Assembly: GCF_030063135.1 (NCBI RefSeq)
Contig: NZ_JASISO010000005.1
Coordinates: forward strand, 56,799-120,798
Origin: Streptomyces sp. G-G2
GTDB lineage: Bacteria > Actinomycetota > Actinomycetes > Streptomycetales > Streptomycetaceae
Direction: 5' to 3'
DNA: 64,000 nt
In this document: positions 41,772-50,554 of the stretch, piece after piece
Numbering within the stretch: the stretch's first letter is position 1
How the letters are laid out: every line of letters begins with the position of its first letter
Program-made: the position numbers and the translations under genes
The notes under the pieces: model-generated
Databases searched by the model: none
Seen by the model: the letters and a program-made list of their open reading frames with translations, nothing else
Told to the model about the DNA's origin: nothing

Positions 41772-42427
41772 TCCACGTGTTCCCCAGGAGGTCCTCGAAG
41801 GACCTCGAACTCCGGCGCGGCCGACCGGAATACGAGTTGGCATGGGCCGGCGAGGCGGCCCGCAGGAGCCGGGTCGTGAGCTGCGCTCAGGGGGTGAACA
41901 TCTCCCGGGGGCGGGCGGCGGAGATCTTCGCCGCCGGGCTTCGCCAGGTCCACCCGCGCTTCCGCGCTCGCTCGTCTCGTCCACCGCGCCCTCGTCCACC
42001 GCGCCCTCGGCCGCCGCGGCCACGACGTCGGGCGGATTGGTGGCCGTCGTGGCCTGGAGCAGCATCACGGTCCAACCGCCGAAGACGGGCCGAGGGGTGG
42101 GCCCCCGCAACAACGACCTCGGCATCAACTCCACCCGCGTCGAAGCCGATACGCAGGCCGCGTCAGGGTCTCCGGTCCCCAGTCCACCGACTGGGTCCCC
42201 TGGGTCCAGCTGGACAACGTCTCCCCCCGTACCGCGCTGGCCTTCCGGCCCGGCGGCCGGGCCGTGCAGTCTGCCGGGGCAGGCGGCCGGCGGGGGAGCG
42301 GGGACGGGCTCCGGGGCCTGCCCAGGGTTTCGGCGTCCCCGCCGACGGATGAAGTCGGCCGGAACTTCCGCTCATGTCCGGGCCGTTGCCGGGCACACGG
42401 CGGTCATCGACCGAAAGGGGCCCGACC
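41772..42427. other. Degenerate region after RNA locus 2
   Basis: Open frames here have inconsistent codon bias. Fragments such as GRPEYELAWAGEAARRSRVV and STDWVPWVQLDNVSPRTALAFRPGG occur in different frames, which suggests the remains of one or more decayed genes. There is no convincing intact CDS before 42428. Confidence 0.5.
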
Positions 42428-42610
42428 ATGCTGGGCATCGCCGCCGCCGTCCTCTTCTTCATCGCGTTCCTCATCAACGCCGCGAACATCGTCACGAACG
42501 ACATGCTGAGTTCCACCAACTTCATGCTGATCGGTCTCGCCCTGCTCGCCCTCCAGGTCGCGGGCGTCGGCCACGGCTGGGCGGCCCGCGGGCGCGGCCG
42601 CAGACGCTGA
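42428..42610 (+). CDS. Small two-helix membrane protein
   Basis: 60 residues. Two hydrophobic helices (GIAAAVLFFIAFLINAANIV and FMLIGLALLALQVAGVGHGW) are separated by a short loop (TNDMLSSTN). A basic tail RGRGRRR follows. ATG 42428 has AAAGGGG upstream. The function is unknown. It lies 82 nt before the Mrr-like gene and may share its transcript. Confidence 0.75.
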   Translation: MLGIAAAVLFFIAFLINAANIVTNDMLSSTNFMLIGLALLALQVAGVGHGWAARGRGRRR

Positions 42611-42692
42611 CCCCCCACACCCGGGCCGGGGCAACGGCCGCACGAGGAACGACGGGCCGCCGTACGGCGGACGACGAGGGGAGGGCTCCGGC

Positions 42693-43568
42693 ATGGAACA
42701 GCGGAGGACCAGGAACGGGCAGGGCGGGTACCGGGGCCGGAGTCGGAGCCGGGCCGCGGCGGTGGGGCGCGACGTCGTACTCGCCGTCGGGCTCGTCGGG
42801 ATATGCGTGGGCGGACTGGCCGCCTTCGTCAAGGCCGTGGGAGGGGACGGGACACGGATCCCGGTCCTGCCGGTTGTCGTAGTGGTGGTCATCGTGATCG
42901 GGACCGCGCTCGCCAAATGGAGCCTGTCACAGGGATCCCGGCGCTCCCTCGCGGACCCGTTCGCGTACCCGCAGGCCGATCCGCTCGCGTACCCGCAGGC
43001 CGATCCGCTCCCGCCTCCGGAGGCGCCCGGCGTGGGAGCGACCGCGCTCGACCACGAAGCCGTCGACGCCGACGGCTTCGAGCACACCGTCGCCGCGCTC
43101 TGCGCACGGGACGGCTGCAGCCCGGTGGAGGTGGTGGGCGGCGCCGGGGATCTCGGCGCCGACGTGATCGCCACGACCCCGGACGGCCTGCGCCTCGTCG
43201 TGCAGTGCAAGCACTACGGCGAGAACAACCGGGTCGGCTCGCAGGACCTGCAGCGATTCGGCGGCACGTGCTTCGCCGTCCACGACGCGGATGTGGCCGT
43301 CGTCGTGACGACCAGCTCCTTCACCGCGCCCGCCCTGGAGTACGCCGCCACCTGCGGGATCGTCTGCCTCGACGGTGACGCGCTCGCGGCGTGGACCGAA
43401 ACGGCCGTACCGCCGCCCTGGGAGGCAGCCGGGGAACCGTCGGCGGGTCCCGCCGCGGCGACCGTCGGCGCATCACCCCACGACCCGGCCGCGGAGCCCA
43501 CCGGGATTCCGCTCTGGGAGCCCGCCGGAGCCCCCCTCGACACGTCCGCCGTCGCCCCGCGCGGCTGA
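42693..43568 (+). CDS. Membrane-anchored Mrr-like restriction endonuclease
   Basis: 291 residues. Two N-terminal membrane helices (about 26-48 and 55-74) precede a Pro/Tyr/Gln linker with a duplicated AYPQADPL unit from a 24-bp repeat near 42961-43010. The nuclease domain then carries the PD-(D/E)xK signature GDLGADVIATTPDGLRLVVQCKHYGENNRVG (D, then QxK). The C-terminal tail is proline-rich. Mrr-like nucleases cut modified or invading DNA, but membrane-bound forms may have other targets. No methyltransferase partner is visible. Confidence 0.85.
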   Translation: MEQRRTRNGQGGYRGRSRSRAAAVGRDVVLAVGLVGICVGGLAAFVKAVGGDGTRIPVLPVVVVVVIVIGTALAKWSLSQGSRRSLADPFAYPQADPLAYPQADPLPPPEAPGVGATALDHEAVDADGFEHTVAALCARDGCSPVEVVGGAGDLGADVIATTPDGLRLVVQCKHYGENNRVGSQDLQRFGGTCFAVHDADVAVVVTTSSFTAPALEYAATCGIVCLDGDALAAWTETAVPPPWEAAGEPSAGPAAATVGASPHDPAAEPTGIPLWEPAGAPLDTSAVAPRG

Positions 43569-43660
43569 GGCGGCGCCTGCCCGTGCGTCGGATGGCGGCG
43601 GGAGGCTCCGGTGCGGCGGCGGTGTCGAGCGTCACGCGCCCGCGGAATGCCGGGCCGTTG

Positions 43661-44272
43661 TCATGCTCGGGGAGAGCTGAAGATGCGGTTGAGGTGGTGA
43701 CGCAGTACCGCGATGGCTGAGGCGGGTTCCCGTTGGCCGACGAGGATGCTGGTACCCATCGTCGCGGTCATGGCGAGGAGGCTGATCGCCTCGGTGCGCG
43801 CATCGGCGCCGACATCCGCCAGGCCTGACGCCTGGGCCTGTTCGATCAGGCCGGTCAGGGCGTTCTCCGCGGCGTCGGGGTTGTCGATGAAGGGCTCGGC
43901 CGCCAGGGCCGCGTCGGTCACGGACAGGATCGAGTAGGAGCTGTAGAGCAGGTGAAAGGTGCGGCTCTCCTCGTCGGTCGGCAGGGAGGCCAGCAGTAGC
44001 GCCTCGATGGTCGCGCGCGGGCCGGGGTCCGGACCTGCGGCGGCCAGCCGGGCGCCCACCCGCGCGGTGAAGCGGGTGGTGAGGTGCTGGAGCCCGTAGA
44101 AGAGCAGCTTCTCCTTGGTGTCGAAGTAGTACTGCACGAGCCGCAGCGACACCCCTGCCTCCGCCGCCACGTCGCGCATCCCGACGGCGTGCAGCCCTTG
44201 GCGCCCCGCGACCTGGATGAGCGCCTCGGCGATCTGGGCGCGCCGTTCCTCGTGGTCAACGCGCTTCGGCAT
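43661..44272 (-). CDS. TetR-family regulator
   Basis: 203 residues. Helix-turn-helix: RRAQIAEALIQVAGRQGLHAVGMRDVAAEAGVSLRLVQYYFDTKEKLLFYGLQHL. The ligand domain is of the TetR_C type seen in AcrR-like regulators. ATG 44272. It is divergent from the alpha/beta hydrolase gene, with two matching palindromes in the gap, so it probably represses both genes. Confidence 0.92.
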   Translation of the reverse strand: MPKRVDHEERRAQIAEALIQVAGRQGLHAVGMRDVAAEAGVSLRLVQYYFDTKEKLLFYGLQHLTTRFTARVGARLAAAGPDPGPRATIEALLLASLPTDEESRTFHLLYSSYSILSVTDAALAAEPFIDNPDAAENALTGLIEQAQASGLADVGADARTEAISLLAMTATMGTSILVGQREPASAIAVLRHHLNRIFSSPRA

Positions 44273-44333
44273 GTTCGGGTATCTCCGCCTGTAGGTGGTG
44301 AGGTCGCGTACCGGGCACCCCCGGGTTCCTTCA

Positions 44334-44371
44334 TGGTACCGCCGTACCAGCATCGTGGTACGGTCGTACCA
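44334..44371. promoter_or_regulatory. Tandem TetR operators
   Basis: TGGTACCGCCGTACCA at 44334-44349 and TGGTACGGTCGTACCA at 44356-44371 share the half-site TGGTAC/GTACCA with a 4-bp centre, 22 bp apart. The second extends to a CGTGGTAC/GTACCACG palindrome at 44354-44373. Confidence 0.88.
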
Positions 44372-44415
44372 CGAACGACCGAACCATGGATCTGCGGATC
44401 TTCCTGGAGGTGCCC

Positions 44416-45393
44416 GTGCCCGAGAACCCGCCCCGCCCGCGCCGAGACATCGGCCGCTACGTCAACGACACCCTGCGCGAGCGCTATTTCGCCGCCAGCG
44501 ATGTCCTCTACGCGATGGGCGCACCCGCCCGCTCCGAGACCGACGTGGAGACGAGTTTCGGCACCACCCACGTCTACCGGTACGGTCCCGACGGACCCGC
44601 CGCCGAGTCCCGCACTCCGATCGTCCTGATCCACGGTGCCGGCTACTGCTCGGCGATGTGGTACCCGAACACCCCGGCCCTCAGCGCCGAGCGGCCCGTC
44701 TACGCCCTCGACACCCCCGGAGACGCGGGCCGCAGCGTCCACCGCGAGCCCATGTGGCAGCCCGAGCGCGCCGCCCAGTGGCTCGACGAGGCCCTCGACG
44801 CGCTCGGCCTCGACCAGGTCCACCTCGTCGGCTCCTCCTACGGCGGCTGGCTGGTCCTCAACCAGGCCCACCGCAGGCCCGAACGCCTTGCTTCCGTGAC
44901 CGCCCTCGACCCGGGCGGACTGGAGAAGGTGGGCCTGCGCTTCTTCGCCTGGGTCTTCGTGAGCCTCTTCGCCAGCTTCGCTCCCCGAGCGCTGCGGCCG
45001 CGCCTCGCTTCCTGGCTGGAGCAGCCGGTCATCGCCGTACCGGAGTTGCGCACGTGGGTCCAGGTGGGCGCCCGGGCCTTCCGGATCCGGCGCCCCGCAC
45101 CCCTGCCGCTGGCCGAGGACGCGCTGCGCTCCATCCGGACTCCGCTCTACCTGATGATGGGCAGGCGGAGCCTGCTCGTACACCCGGAGCGGCAGCTGGA
45201 GCGGGTGCCGCGCCTGGTCCCCGGAGCCCGCGCCGACATCGTCGCGGCGACCGGTCACGGCCCGCAGATAGACCACCCCGACCTGGTCAACGCCCGGATG
45301 CTGGACTTCATGGAGGACATCGACTCCCGCGCCTCGGCGCCCGCCCCCGCCGCTGCCCCGCCCCCCGCCGCCCCGGGCGCCGTCGACGCGTAA
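44416..45393 (+). CDS. Alpha/beta-hydrolase
   Basis: 325 residues from GTG 44416, which has GGAGG 5 nt upstream. An ATG at 44386 is a possible longer start but lies only about 13 bp from the operator. Motifs: VLIHGAGYCSAMWYPNT, nucleophile GSSYGGW, and a C-terminal histidine in ATGHGPQIDHP. It resembles esterases or lipases of the alpha/beta-hydrolase superfamily, with an Ala/Pro-rich C-terminal tail. The substrate is unknown. The TetR gene is divergent and the two operators lie just upstream. Confidence 0.9.
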   Translation: MPENPPRPRRDIGRYVNDTLRERYFAASDVLYAMGAPARSETDVETSFGTTHVYRYGPDGPAAESRTPIVLIHGAGYCSAMWYPNTPALSAERPVYALDTPGDAGRSVHREPMWQPERAAQWLDEALDALGLDQVHLVGSSYGGWLVLNQAHRRPERLASVTALDPGGLEKVGLRFFAWVFVSLFASFAPRALRPRLASWLEQPVIAVPELRTWVQVGARAFRIRRPAPLPLAEDALRSIRTPLYLMMGRRSLLVHPERQLERVPRLVPGARADIVAATGHGPQIDHPDLVNARMLDFMEDIDSRASAPAPAAAPPPAAPGAVDA

Positions 45394-45512
45394 CCTCGGT
45401 GCCGCGGTTTTCGCGGGGGCCGTGGCCGAAGATGTGGACAGTGGCCCGTCGGCTCCGTCGCACGGGCAGGTGCGGCCACGGTGCCCGTACTGCGCGAAGG
45501 AGGCCCCCCGAT

Positions 45513-45953
45513 ATGGCGATCCACCGGATGGACAACGTCCTCATCGTCGTCGACGACCTTGATGCCGTGATCTCGTTCTTCGTCGAACTCGGAATGGAGC
45601 TGGAGGGCAAGGGGCCACTCGAATGGCGCGGGGCGGAGCGTGTCATCGGGCTCGATGACGTCCGGCAGGACGTCGCCATGCTGCGGATCCCGGATGGCCA
45701 GGGGCGAGTGGAGCTGGCGAAGTTCCACCAGCCGAAGGCGATCAGCCCCGACCCGAAGGACGCTCCGGCGAACACGCTGGGCATTCGCCGCATCATGTTC
45801 GCCGTCGACGACATCGACGACGTCGTTGCCCGACTGCTGGCCCACGGTGCCGAGCTCGTCGGTGAGATCGTGCGGTACGAGGACATCTACCGGCTCTGCT
45901 ACGTCCGCGGCCCCGAGGGCATCGTCGTCGGACTGGCCGAAGAGCTCGCCTGA
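45513..45953 (+). CDS. VOC-family (glyoxalase-like) protein
   Basis: 146 residues with two beta-alpha-beta-beta-beta modules: HRMDNVLIVVDDLDAVISFFVELGMELEGKGPLEW and then IRRIMFAVDDIDDVVARLLAHGAELVGEIVRYEDIYRLCYVRGPEGIVVGLAEEL. Metal ligands are plausible in the first strand and in the PEGIVVGLAEE end. The VOC family includes dioxygenases, isomerases and resistance proteins, so the specific role is unknown. ATG 45513 follows GAAGGAGG. Confidence 0.85.
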   Translation: MAIHRMDNVLIVVDDLDAVISFFVELGMELEGKGPLEWRGAERVIGLDDVRQDVAMLRIPDGQGRVELAKFHQPKAISPDPKDAPANTLGIRRIMFAVDDIDDVVARLLAHGAELVGEIVRYEDIYRLCYVRGPEGIVVGLAEELA

Positions 45954-46002
45954 CGGCTCCCGAAGGGCCGTGTCGGCGCAGGCCTGCGCGGCGCCTGCGG
46001 CG

Positions 46003-46300
46003 CCCCCCCTCGCCGAGATCGGCGCCCTCTGCCGCCGCCGCGGCCGCACGCTGGTGGCTGATGAGTCCCACGCCCTCGGCGTCTACGGAACGGGTCGTCG
46101 ACTGGCTCCCGTTCCATTTCCTCAACGCCCTCTACGTCTCCACACCGTTGCCGCAGGACATCGCAGGCCTGCACGCCGCCCCGTACGTCATCCGCACCGA
46201 CGACGTACGCCGCAAGCGCCTGTGGTCGGTCACCGAGCGGCTGCACTCGGCCCTCCAGGAGGTCGGCTGCGACACCCGCCAGCGAGAGCCCCATCCTCCC
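46003..46300 (+). pseudogene. Remnant of an alpha-oxoamine synthase-like aminotransferase
   Basis: Two fragments of a PLP-dependent aminotransferase class I/II (alpha-oxoamine synthase) gene are visible in two frames: LAEIGALCRRRGRTLVADESHALGVYG, which contains the DE(A/S)H region, and then ERVVDWLPFHFLNALYVSTPLPQDIAGLHAAPYVIRTDDVRRKRLWSVTERLHSALQEVG. The segment between them, with the lysine, has been deleted near 46086-46095, and no start or end survives. Confidence 0.7.
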
Positions 46301-46498
46301 GCCGCCCCCGCCCCAGGCCCGCCGCACACCACCGACCGTCTGACCCCGGCGGACCGTTACGACGCGCTCCGTTGGACCGCCTCCGGCGCGCGGGGCCGGC
46401 CCGAGTGCCTCGACGCCGGGGGACACATGCGCAGACATCCTTGTGGCCGTCGACTAGCCTCACGAGGTTGTTCTTCGCGTACTCATGGTGAGGCCGTC

Positions 46499-47464
46499 AT
46501 GGCAGAGCTGTTCGCGCCCATCGAACCGTACGAGCACGGGCTCCTCGATGTCGGCGACGGAAACCGGATCTACTGGGAGACCAGCGGGAACCCCGAGGGG
46601 AAGGCGGCCCTGTGCGTGCACGGCGGGCCCGGCAGCGGAGGGCGCCGTGGCAGTCGCAGGATGTTCGATCCCGAGATCTACCGGATCGTGGTGTTCGATC
46701 AGCGCGGCTGCGGTGAGAGCCGGCCGCATGCCTCCGACCCGGGTGTCAGTCTCGATGCCAACACCACCGACCACCTCATCGCCGACATGGAGCGGCTCCG
46801 CGAGCACCTGAACATCGAGCGCTGGCTCCTCCACGGCGGGTCCTGGGGCTCGACGCTGATCCTCGCCTACGCCGAGCGCTACCCGGAGCGGGTCCGCGAA
46901 GTCGTCATCGTCGGCGTCACCATGACCCGGCCGCAGGAGACCGGCTGGCTCTACCGCGGCGTGGGACGCCTGCTGCCCGGCCCCTGGGAGGCGTTCCGCG
47001 ACGCACTGCCGGAGGCAGACCGGGGCGGTAACCTCGTAGCCGCCTACAACCAGCTGTTGAACAGCCCGGATGACGCGACCCGGTACAAGGCCGCGCGGGA
47101 CTGGTGCGCCTGGGAGGACGCTGTCATCGCCCACGAGGTGCTCGGTCATCCGGGCTCCTACAGCGACAGGGCTGATGACGCGCTGATGGCCTTCGCCCGG
47201 ATCTGCGCGCACTACTTCGCGAACGACGCCTGGATCGAGGACGGACGACTGCTCCGTGACGCACACCGGCTGGCCGGCATCCCCGCGGTGCTGATCCACG
47301 GCCGGCTCGACCTCGGCAGTCCACTGACGACCGCGTGGGAGCTGTCCAAAGCATGGCCCGACGCGGAGCTGAAGGTCATCGATGACTCCGGACATACGGG
47401 GAGCCGCGCGATGCGGGATGCGACTCTGGAGGCGATTGCGAGGTTCAGCACGAGCGGGCGGTGA
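46499..47464 (+). CDS. pip: Proline iminopeptidase (prolyl aminopeptidase)
   Basis: 321 residues, S33-family alpha/beta-hydrolase. Motifs: CVHGGPGSGGRRGSRRMFDPEIYRIVVFDQRGCGESRPHA, the catalytic GGSWGSTLILAYAERYPERV, and the late DSGHTGSRA carrying the histidine. It releases N-terminal proline from peptides in the cytoplasm. Start ATG 46499. It ends convergently with the pyridoxamine-oxidase-like gene. Confidence 0.9.
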   Translation: MAELFAPIEPYEHGLLDVGDGNRIYWETSGNPEGKAALCVHGGPGSGGRRGSRRMFDPEIYRIVVFDQRGCGESRPHASDPGVSLDANTTDHLIADMERLREHLNIERWLLHGGSWGSTLILAYAERYPERVREVVIVGVTMTRPQETGWLYRGVGRLLPGPWEAFRDALPEADRGGNLVAAYNQLLNSPDDATRYKAARDWCAWEDAVIAHEVLGHPGSYSDRADDALMAFARICAHYFANDAWIEDGRLLRDAHRLAGIPAVLIHGRLDLGSPLTTAWELSKAWPDAELKVIDDSGHTGSRAMRDATLEAIARFSTSGR

Positions 47465-47533
47465 CCGACCGGTGGTGGTGGCGTGCGTCGAAGCCCGACG
47501 AGCATCGAACAGCAGCGTGCCGAAAGGCGAAGG

Positions 47534-48190
47534 TCACCCCTGTTCCGTCACCCGGGCCGCCTCGACGTATCCGCCGTGCCCGCCGGATTCGGCCGGTGCG
47601 GTGCGGTACCCGCTGAAGTAGTCCGCGTCCTTCGGCCGGTCGGCCGGATGGCTGGAGCGGGGGCCCGGCACCAGGTGCGGTATGTACTTGGAACAGTGGA
47701 TGTAGGCCTCTTCGACGGTGAGGTGGACCCACATCTCAGGGGGGCGCCCGGGCGCGATGTCGATGGGCAGGCCGGGCTGCGCCGAGCGGAGGTCGGCGTC
47801 GGGGTAGAGCCGGGCGACGCCGTTGACGTGCAGGCCGACGTGATGGTGCGTGAAGTCGACGAAGAGCATGCCGAGGTGGGGGTTCTCCGTCATGTTGCCG
47901 GCGCTGGCGAATACGCCGTTCCCCCGGAATTCCGGATAGGCGAGGGTGTGCGCGTCCAGCACGTGCACGAAGCCGGGCGGCCCGGCCCGGAAGCTGGCGT
48001 CGCATTCTCCGTGGGAGTCGGCGGTGGCCAGGAAGACCATGCTCTGACGGCCGATGAACTCCCGCATCTCGCCCGTCAGGCAGGGACGCACCTGCTGGTC
48101 GTAGAACCGCGCGGCACGGTCGGCGCTGCCCATGCGCTGCTGCAGTCGGCGTTCACCCGCTGATCCGAAAGGCGGTGGGGGGAAGGTCAT
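47534..48190 (-). CDS. Pyridoxamine 5'-phosphate oxidase-family flavoprotein
   Basis: 218 residues with a split-barrel FMN-binding fold: FIGRQSMVFLATADSHGECDASFRAGPPGFVHVLDAHTLAYPEFRGNGVFASAGNMTENPHLGMLFVDF, then DLRSAQPGLP and VEEAYIHCSKYIPHL. This form (MSMEG/Rv-type) reduces various flavin- or F420-dependent substrates and does not imply pyridoxal synthesis. ATG 48190 has AGGAG about 9 nt upstream. It follows the flavohemoglobin-like gene by 38 nt in one operon. Confidence 0.85.
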   Translation of the reverse strand: MTFPPPPFGSAGERRLQQRMGSADRAARFYDQQVRPCLTGEMREFIGRQSMVFLATADSHGECDASFRAGPPGFVHVLDAHTLAYPEFRGNGVFASAGNMTENPHLGMLFVDFTHHHVGLHVNGVARLYPDADLRSAQPGLPIDIAPGRPPEMWVHLTVEEAYIHCSKYIPHLVPGPRSSHPADRPKDADYFSGYRTAPAESGGHGGYVEAARVTEQG

Positions 48191-48228
48191 GGGGGCGTTC
48201 TCCTGGCAGGATCGGCAAGGCGCGTGGC

Positions 48229-49476
48229 TCAAGGAGCGGACAGGACGGGGGTCTCGAACGGGTCGTGGTGGATGCGTTCGGGCAGGGTGCCGTGCAGCGT
48301 GAGCGTCTCGCTGGCGGAGACCACCATCGGCGCCGGTCCGCTGAGGAAGGCATCGTGCTGGTACCACGGGCCGTACTCGGCCAGAACCTGCGGCAGGGAT
48401 CCCCGGATGCCGGGGATGTACTCATGGGAGACGGCGCCCCTGATGGACAGCCAGTGGTGCTGCTGCGCCATGCGGAGCATGTCGTCCACCCCGTACAGCT
48501 CCGCGCCGGTACGGGCTCCGAGGAACAGGTCGACCCGGTGCCGTCCGCCACGACGGGCCACTTCCTCGACGATCGCGCGGATCGGTGCGAGACCGGTGCC
48601 GCCCGCCACACAGAGCAGGTCCCTGTGGACGGCCGCGTCCAGCACCATGTCGCCCATCGGCGCGCCGAGTTGGAGTACGTCACCCACGGCGGAGCGGCGG
48701 ACGAGCGCGTCGCTGACCGAGCCGCCGTTCACCGCGCGCACGTGGAAGGTCAGGGTGCCGTCCGGGCGGGGAGCGTTGGCGGGGGAGTAGTAGCGCCACT
48801 GCTTGGGCCACCACTGGGTCTCGAGACTGACGTACTGCCCGGCCGCGTACTGGTACGGGATGTGGGGCCGCAGGGTGATCTCGGCGATGCTGTGTCCGCG
48901 CAGCACCTTGTGCACCACCGTGGCGGGCCAGACGGCGGGCCGCTGCGCCTCGTCCTGCTCGGCGGCGCTGATCATGACGTCGGCGACCACACCGTACGCC
49001 TTGGTCCAGGCCGCGGCGATGTCCGCGGTCCAGGCAGGACCGGCGTAGCGGGCCAGCGAAGCGAGGAGGCACTCGCCCACGGCGGGGAAGTGCGCGCTGA
49101 GGGTGCCGAACTTGCGGTGATCGCGGCCGAGGTGACCGCAGAAGCGGACCAGGCTCTCCGGGTCGTCGACCAGGTCCACGATGCGCAGCAGCGCACGCAG
49201 CAGGCGGCCGCGCTGGGCGTCCATCCCCGGGGGGAACATCGGGCGTACTTCGGGGTAGCGGGCGAAGAGGATCGCATAGAAATAGACCGTCATGTCTGCG
49301 GCGAACGGTTCGACGACGGTGACGGAAGCCCTTATGAGCGCTGTCTCGTGGGCCGAAAGCGGCGGCTCGGCGGTGGCCGGCTCGTCGCCGGCGTGGGCGG
49401 GAGCCGCATGGGGTGCGGGGACCTCCGGGTGCGGGTCTGTGGACGGGTTGCTCGGGCGTCCGATCCGGAACCTCAA
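48229..49476 (-). CDS. Flavohemoglobin-like protein (globin plus FAD/NAD reductase)
   Basis: 415 residues. An N-terminal Pro/Ala/His-rich extension of about 40 residues precedes a globin domain (ETALIRASVTVVEPFAADMTVYFYAILF), with the proximal histidine in GRDHRKFG. The reductase part has QYAAGQYVSLETQWWPKQWRYYSPANAP for FAD, VAGGTGLAPIRAIVEE for NAD(P), and LSGPAPMV at the end. Flavohemoglobins detoxify nitric oxide. The start TTG 49476 is supported by a TTGA overlap with the upstream short gene. Confidence 0.9.
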   Translation of the reverse strand: MRFRIGRPSNPSTDPHPEVPAPHAAPAHAGDEPATAEPPLSAHETALIRASVTVVEPFAADMTVYFYAILFARYPEVRPMFPPGMDAQRGRLLRALLRIVDLVDDPESLVRFCGHLGRDHRKFGTLSAHFPAVGECLLASLARYAGPAWTADIAAAWTKAYGVVADVMISAAEQDEAQRPAVWPATVVHKVLRGHSIAEITLRPHIPYQYAAGQYVSLETQWWPKQWRYYSPANAPRPDGTLTFHVRAVNGGSVSDALVRRSAVGDVLQLGAPMGDMVLDAAVHRDLLCVAGGTGLAPIRAIVEEVARRGGRHRVDLFLGARTGAELYGVDDMLRMAQQHHWLSIRGAVSHEYIPGIRGSLPQVLAEYGPWYQHDAFLSGPAPMVVSASETLTLHGTLPERIHHDPFETPVLSAP

Positions 49477-49631
49477 GAGACCAGCGCCCCGCCCGTCGTT
49501 ATTCGCCCTGGCGATCGTCCGGTGCCGGAGCCTTCCACGAGGTCGTCGCCCGGCAGCACGCCGTGGGCGGGGCCCTGGCCCGATCTGCCTCTGGGGAGGG
49601 CGGCGGTCGTGGCAGCGACGGGAGCGGGCAT
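49473..49631 (-). CDS. Short leader ORF coupled to the flavohemoglobin gene
   Basis: A 52-codon frame starts at ATG 49631 behind a perfect AGGAGG (5 nt spacing) and stops at 49473 in a TTGA overlap with the downstream TTG start. The peptide is Ala/Gly/Pro-rich (MPAPVAATTAALPRGRSGQG ...) and matches no family I know. It may only couple translation, which would explain how a TTG start without its own ribosome site works. Confidence 0.55.
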   Translation of the reverse strand: MPAPVAATTAALPRGRSGQGPAHGVLPGDDLVEGSGTGRSPGRITTGGALVS

Positions 49632-49915
49632 GAGTCCTCCTGCTGAGGTGTGGGTTTCGATTCGGATCAAACGGTTCCGGAGGCTACATGACCACGGGGG
49701 CGACTCAGAAGTAACAACGGCCCGCGGCAACCGGCGCGAGCGCGTCCCTCCTGGCCCCCGAACGCGTCCCCAGAGCGCCGTACTTGCCCGACCGGGGGGA
49801 CCGTCGACCGGTGGTGGCGAGCAGGCCCTCCGCTTGCGTCACGGCGATCCTCCGGGCTGCCGCGCGCCGACCCGCGCCGTCGGCATTCTCACCGCCTCCG
49901 GCGCCGTCCGGGCAT

Positions 49916-49975
49916 GGCTGCGTGGCGGTGGTCCGTCACCCCGTCCAAGGGGGGACGAACCACCGCCACGCAGCC
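49916..49975 (-). terminator. Long hairpin downstream of the small membrane protein gene
   Basis: A 17-bp perfect stem (GGCTGCGTGGCGGTGGT / ACCACCGCCACGCAGCC) has a 26-nt loop, within which a smaller CGTCC/GGACG hairpin can form. It begins 27 bp beyond the stop of the gene at 50003. Its length exceeds an ordinary terminator. Confidence 0.7.
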
Positions 49976-50002
49976 GTGGGGACTCGTGTCGTCGTGGTGC
50001 CG

Positions 50003-50164
50003 CTACCAGCGGTACCAGCGGCCGCTGCCGCCCGCGGGTCGGGCGACGAAGCCGATGAGCCACAGGACCAGGACCGCGATGGCGACCCACCAGAGGATCT
50101 TCACCGCGAATCCCGCGCCGAAGAGGATCAGAGCCAGCAGAAGTACGAGAAGCAGGGGAACCAT
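50003..50164 (-). CDS. Small hydrophobic membrane protein
   Basis: 53 residues. Nearly all of it is hydrophobic (PLLLVLLLALILFGAGFAVKILWWVAIAVLVLWLIGFVA), with two membrane segments and a short basic, aromatic tail (RPAGGSGRWYRW). ATG 50164 has GGAGG 9 nt upstream. Similar small hydrophobic proteins are widespread in streptomycetes; the function is unknown. Confidence 0.8.
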   Translation of the reverse strand: MVPLLLVLLLALILFGAGFAVKILWWVAIAVLVLWLIGFVARPAGGSGRWYRW

Positions 50165-50554
50165 AGTTATCAACCTCCGAGCCCTCGCTTGCCCGGCCCT
50201 TCCCCGATCATGCATTCGATCTTATGTGTTTCTTATGCCGACGGCCGGGCAGGAGAGCACGCTTCCCCTCTACGTCACGGCAGGCGTGCGGAGCATGACG
50301 CGACCCGTGTCCCGCGACCCGCGTCGAAGGCGCTCATCGCCACCGGCTCGGCGGGCTGCTCGAGTGCCCGGGATCGGGTGGTGCGCGCTTGCCCGGGATA
50401 AGGCGGTGCGCGCTGTCACGCCGCTCCCGCCGTGCCTGTTGCACCCGTCCCGGTGAAACCCCGGACATGCGGCCCGGGCAGAACCGATTCGCTGCCCCGC
50501 CATCGGCCTACGGTCCGCTGTGACCCCTCCCCGATCTTGAGGAGCCCCATACTC
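50165..50554. other. Intergenic region between divergent genes
   Basis: 390 nt separate the small membrane protein gene (minus) and the secreted protein gene (plus). An AT-rich segment at about 50215-50235 may be a promoter. Otherwise nothing recognisable is seen. Confidence 0.5.

Noticed and set aside
41777..42352. 191-residue frame after RNA locus 2
   Set aside because: Poor codon bias, Arg/Pro-rich translation, no family motif, and segments of possible protein in other frames. It is treated as decayed sequence.
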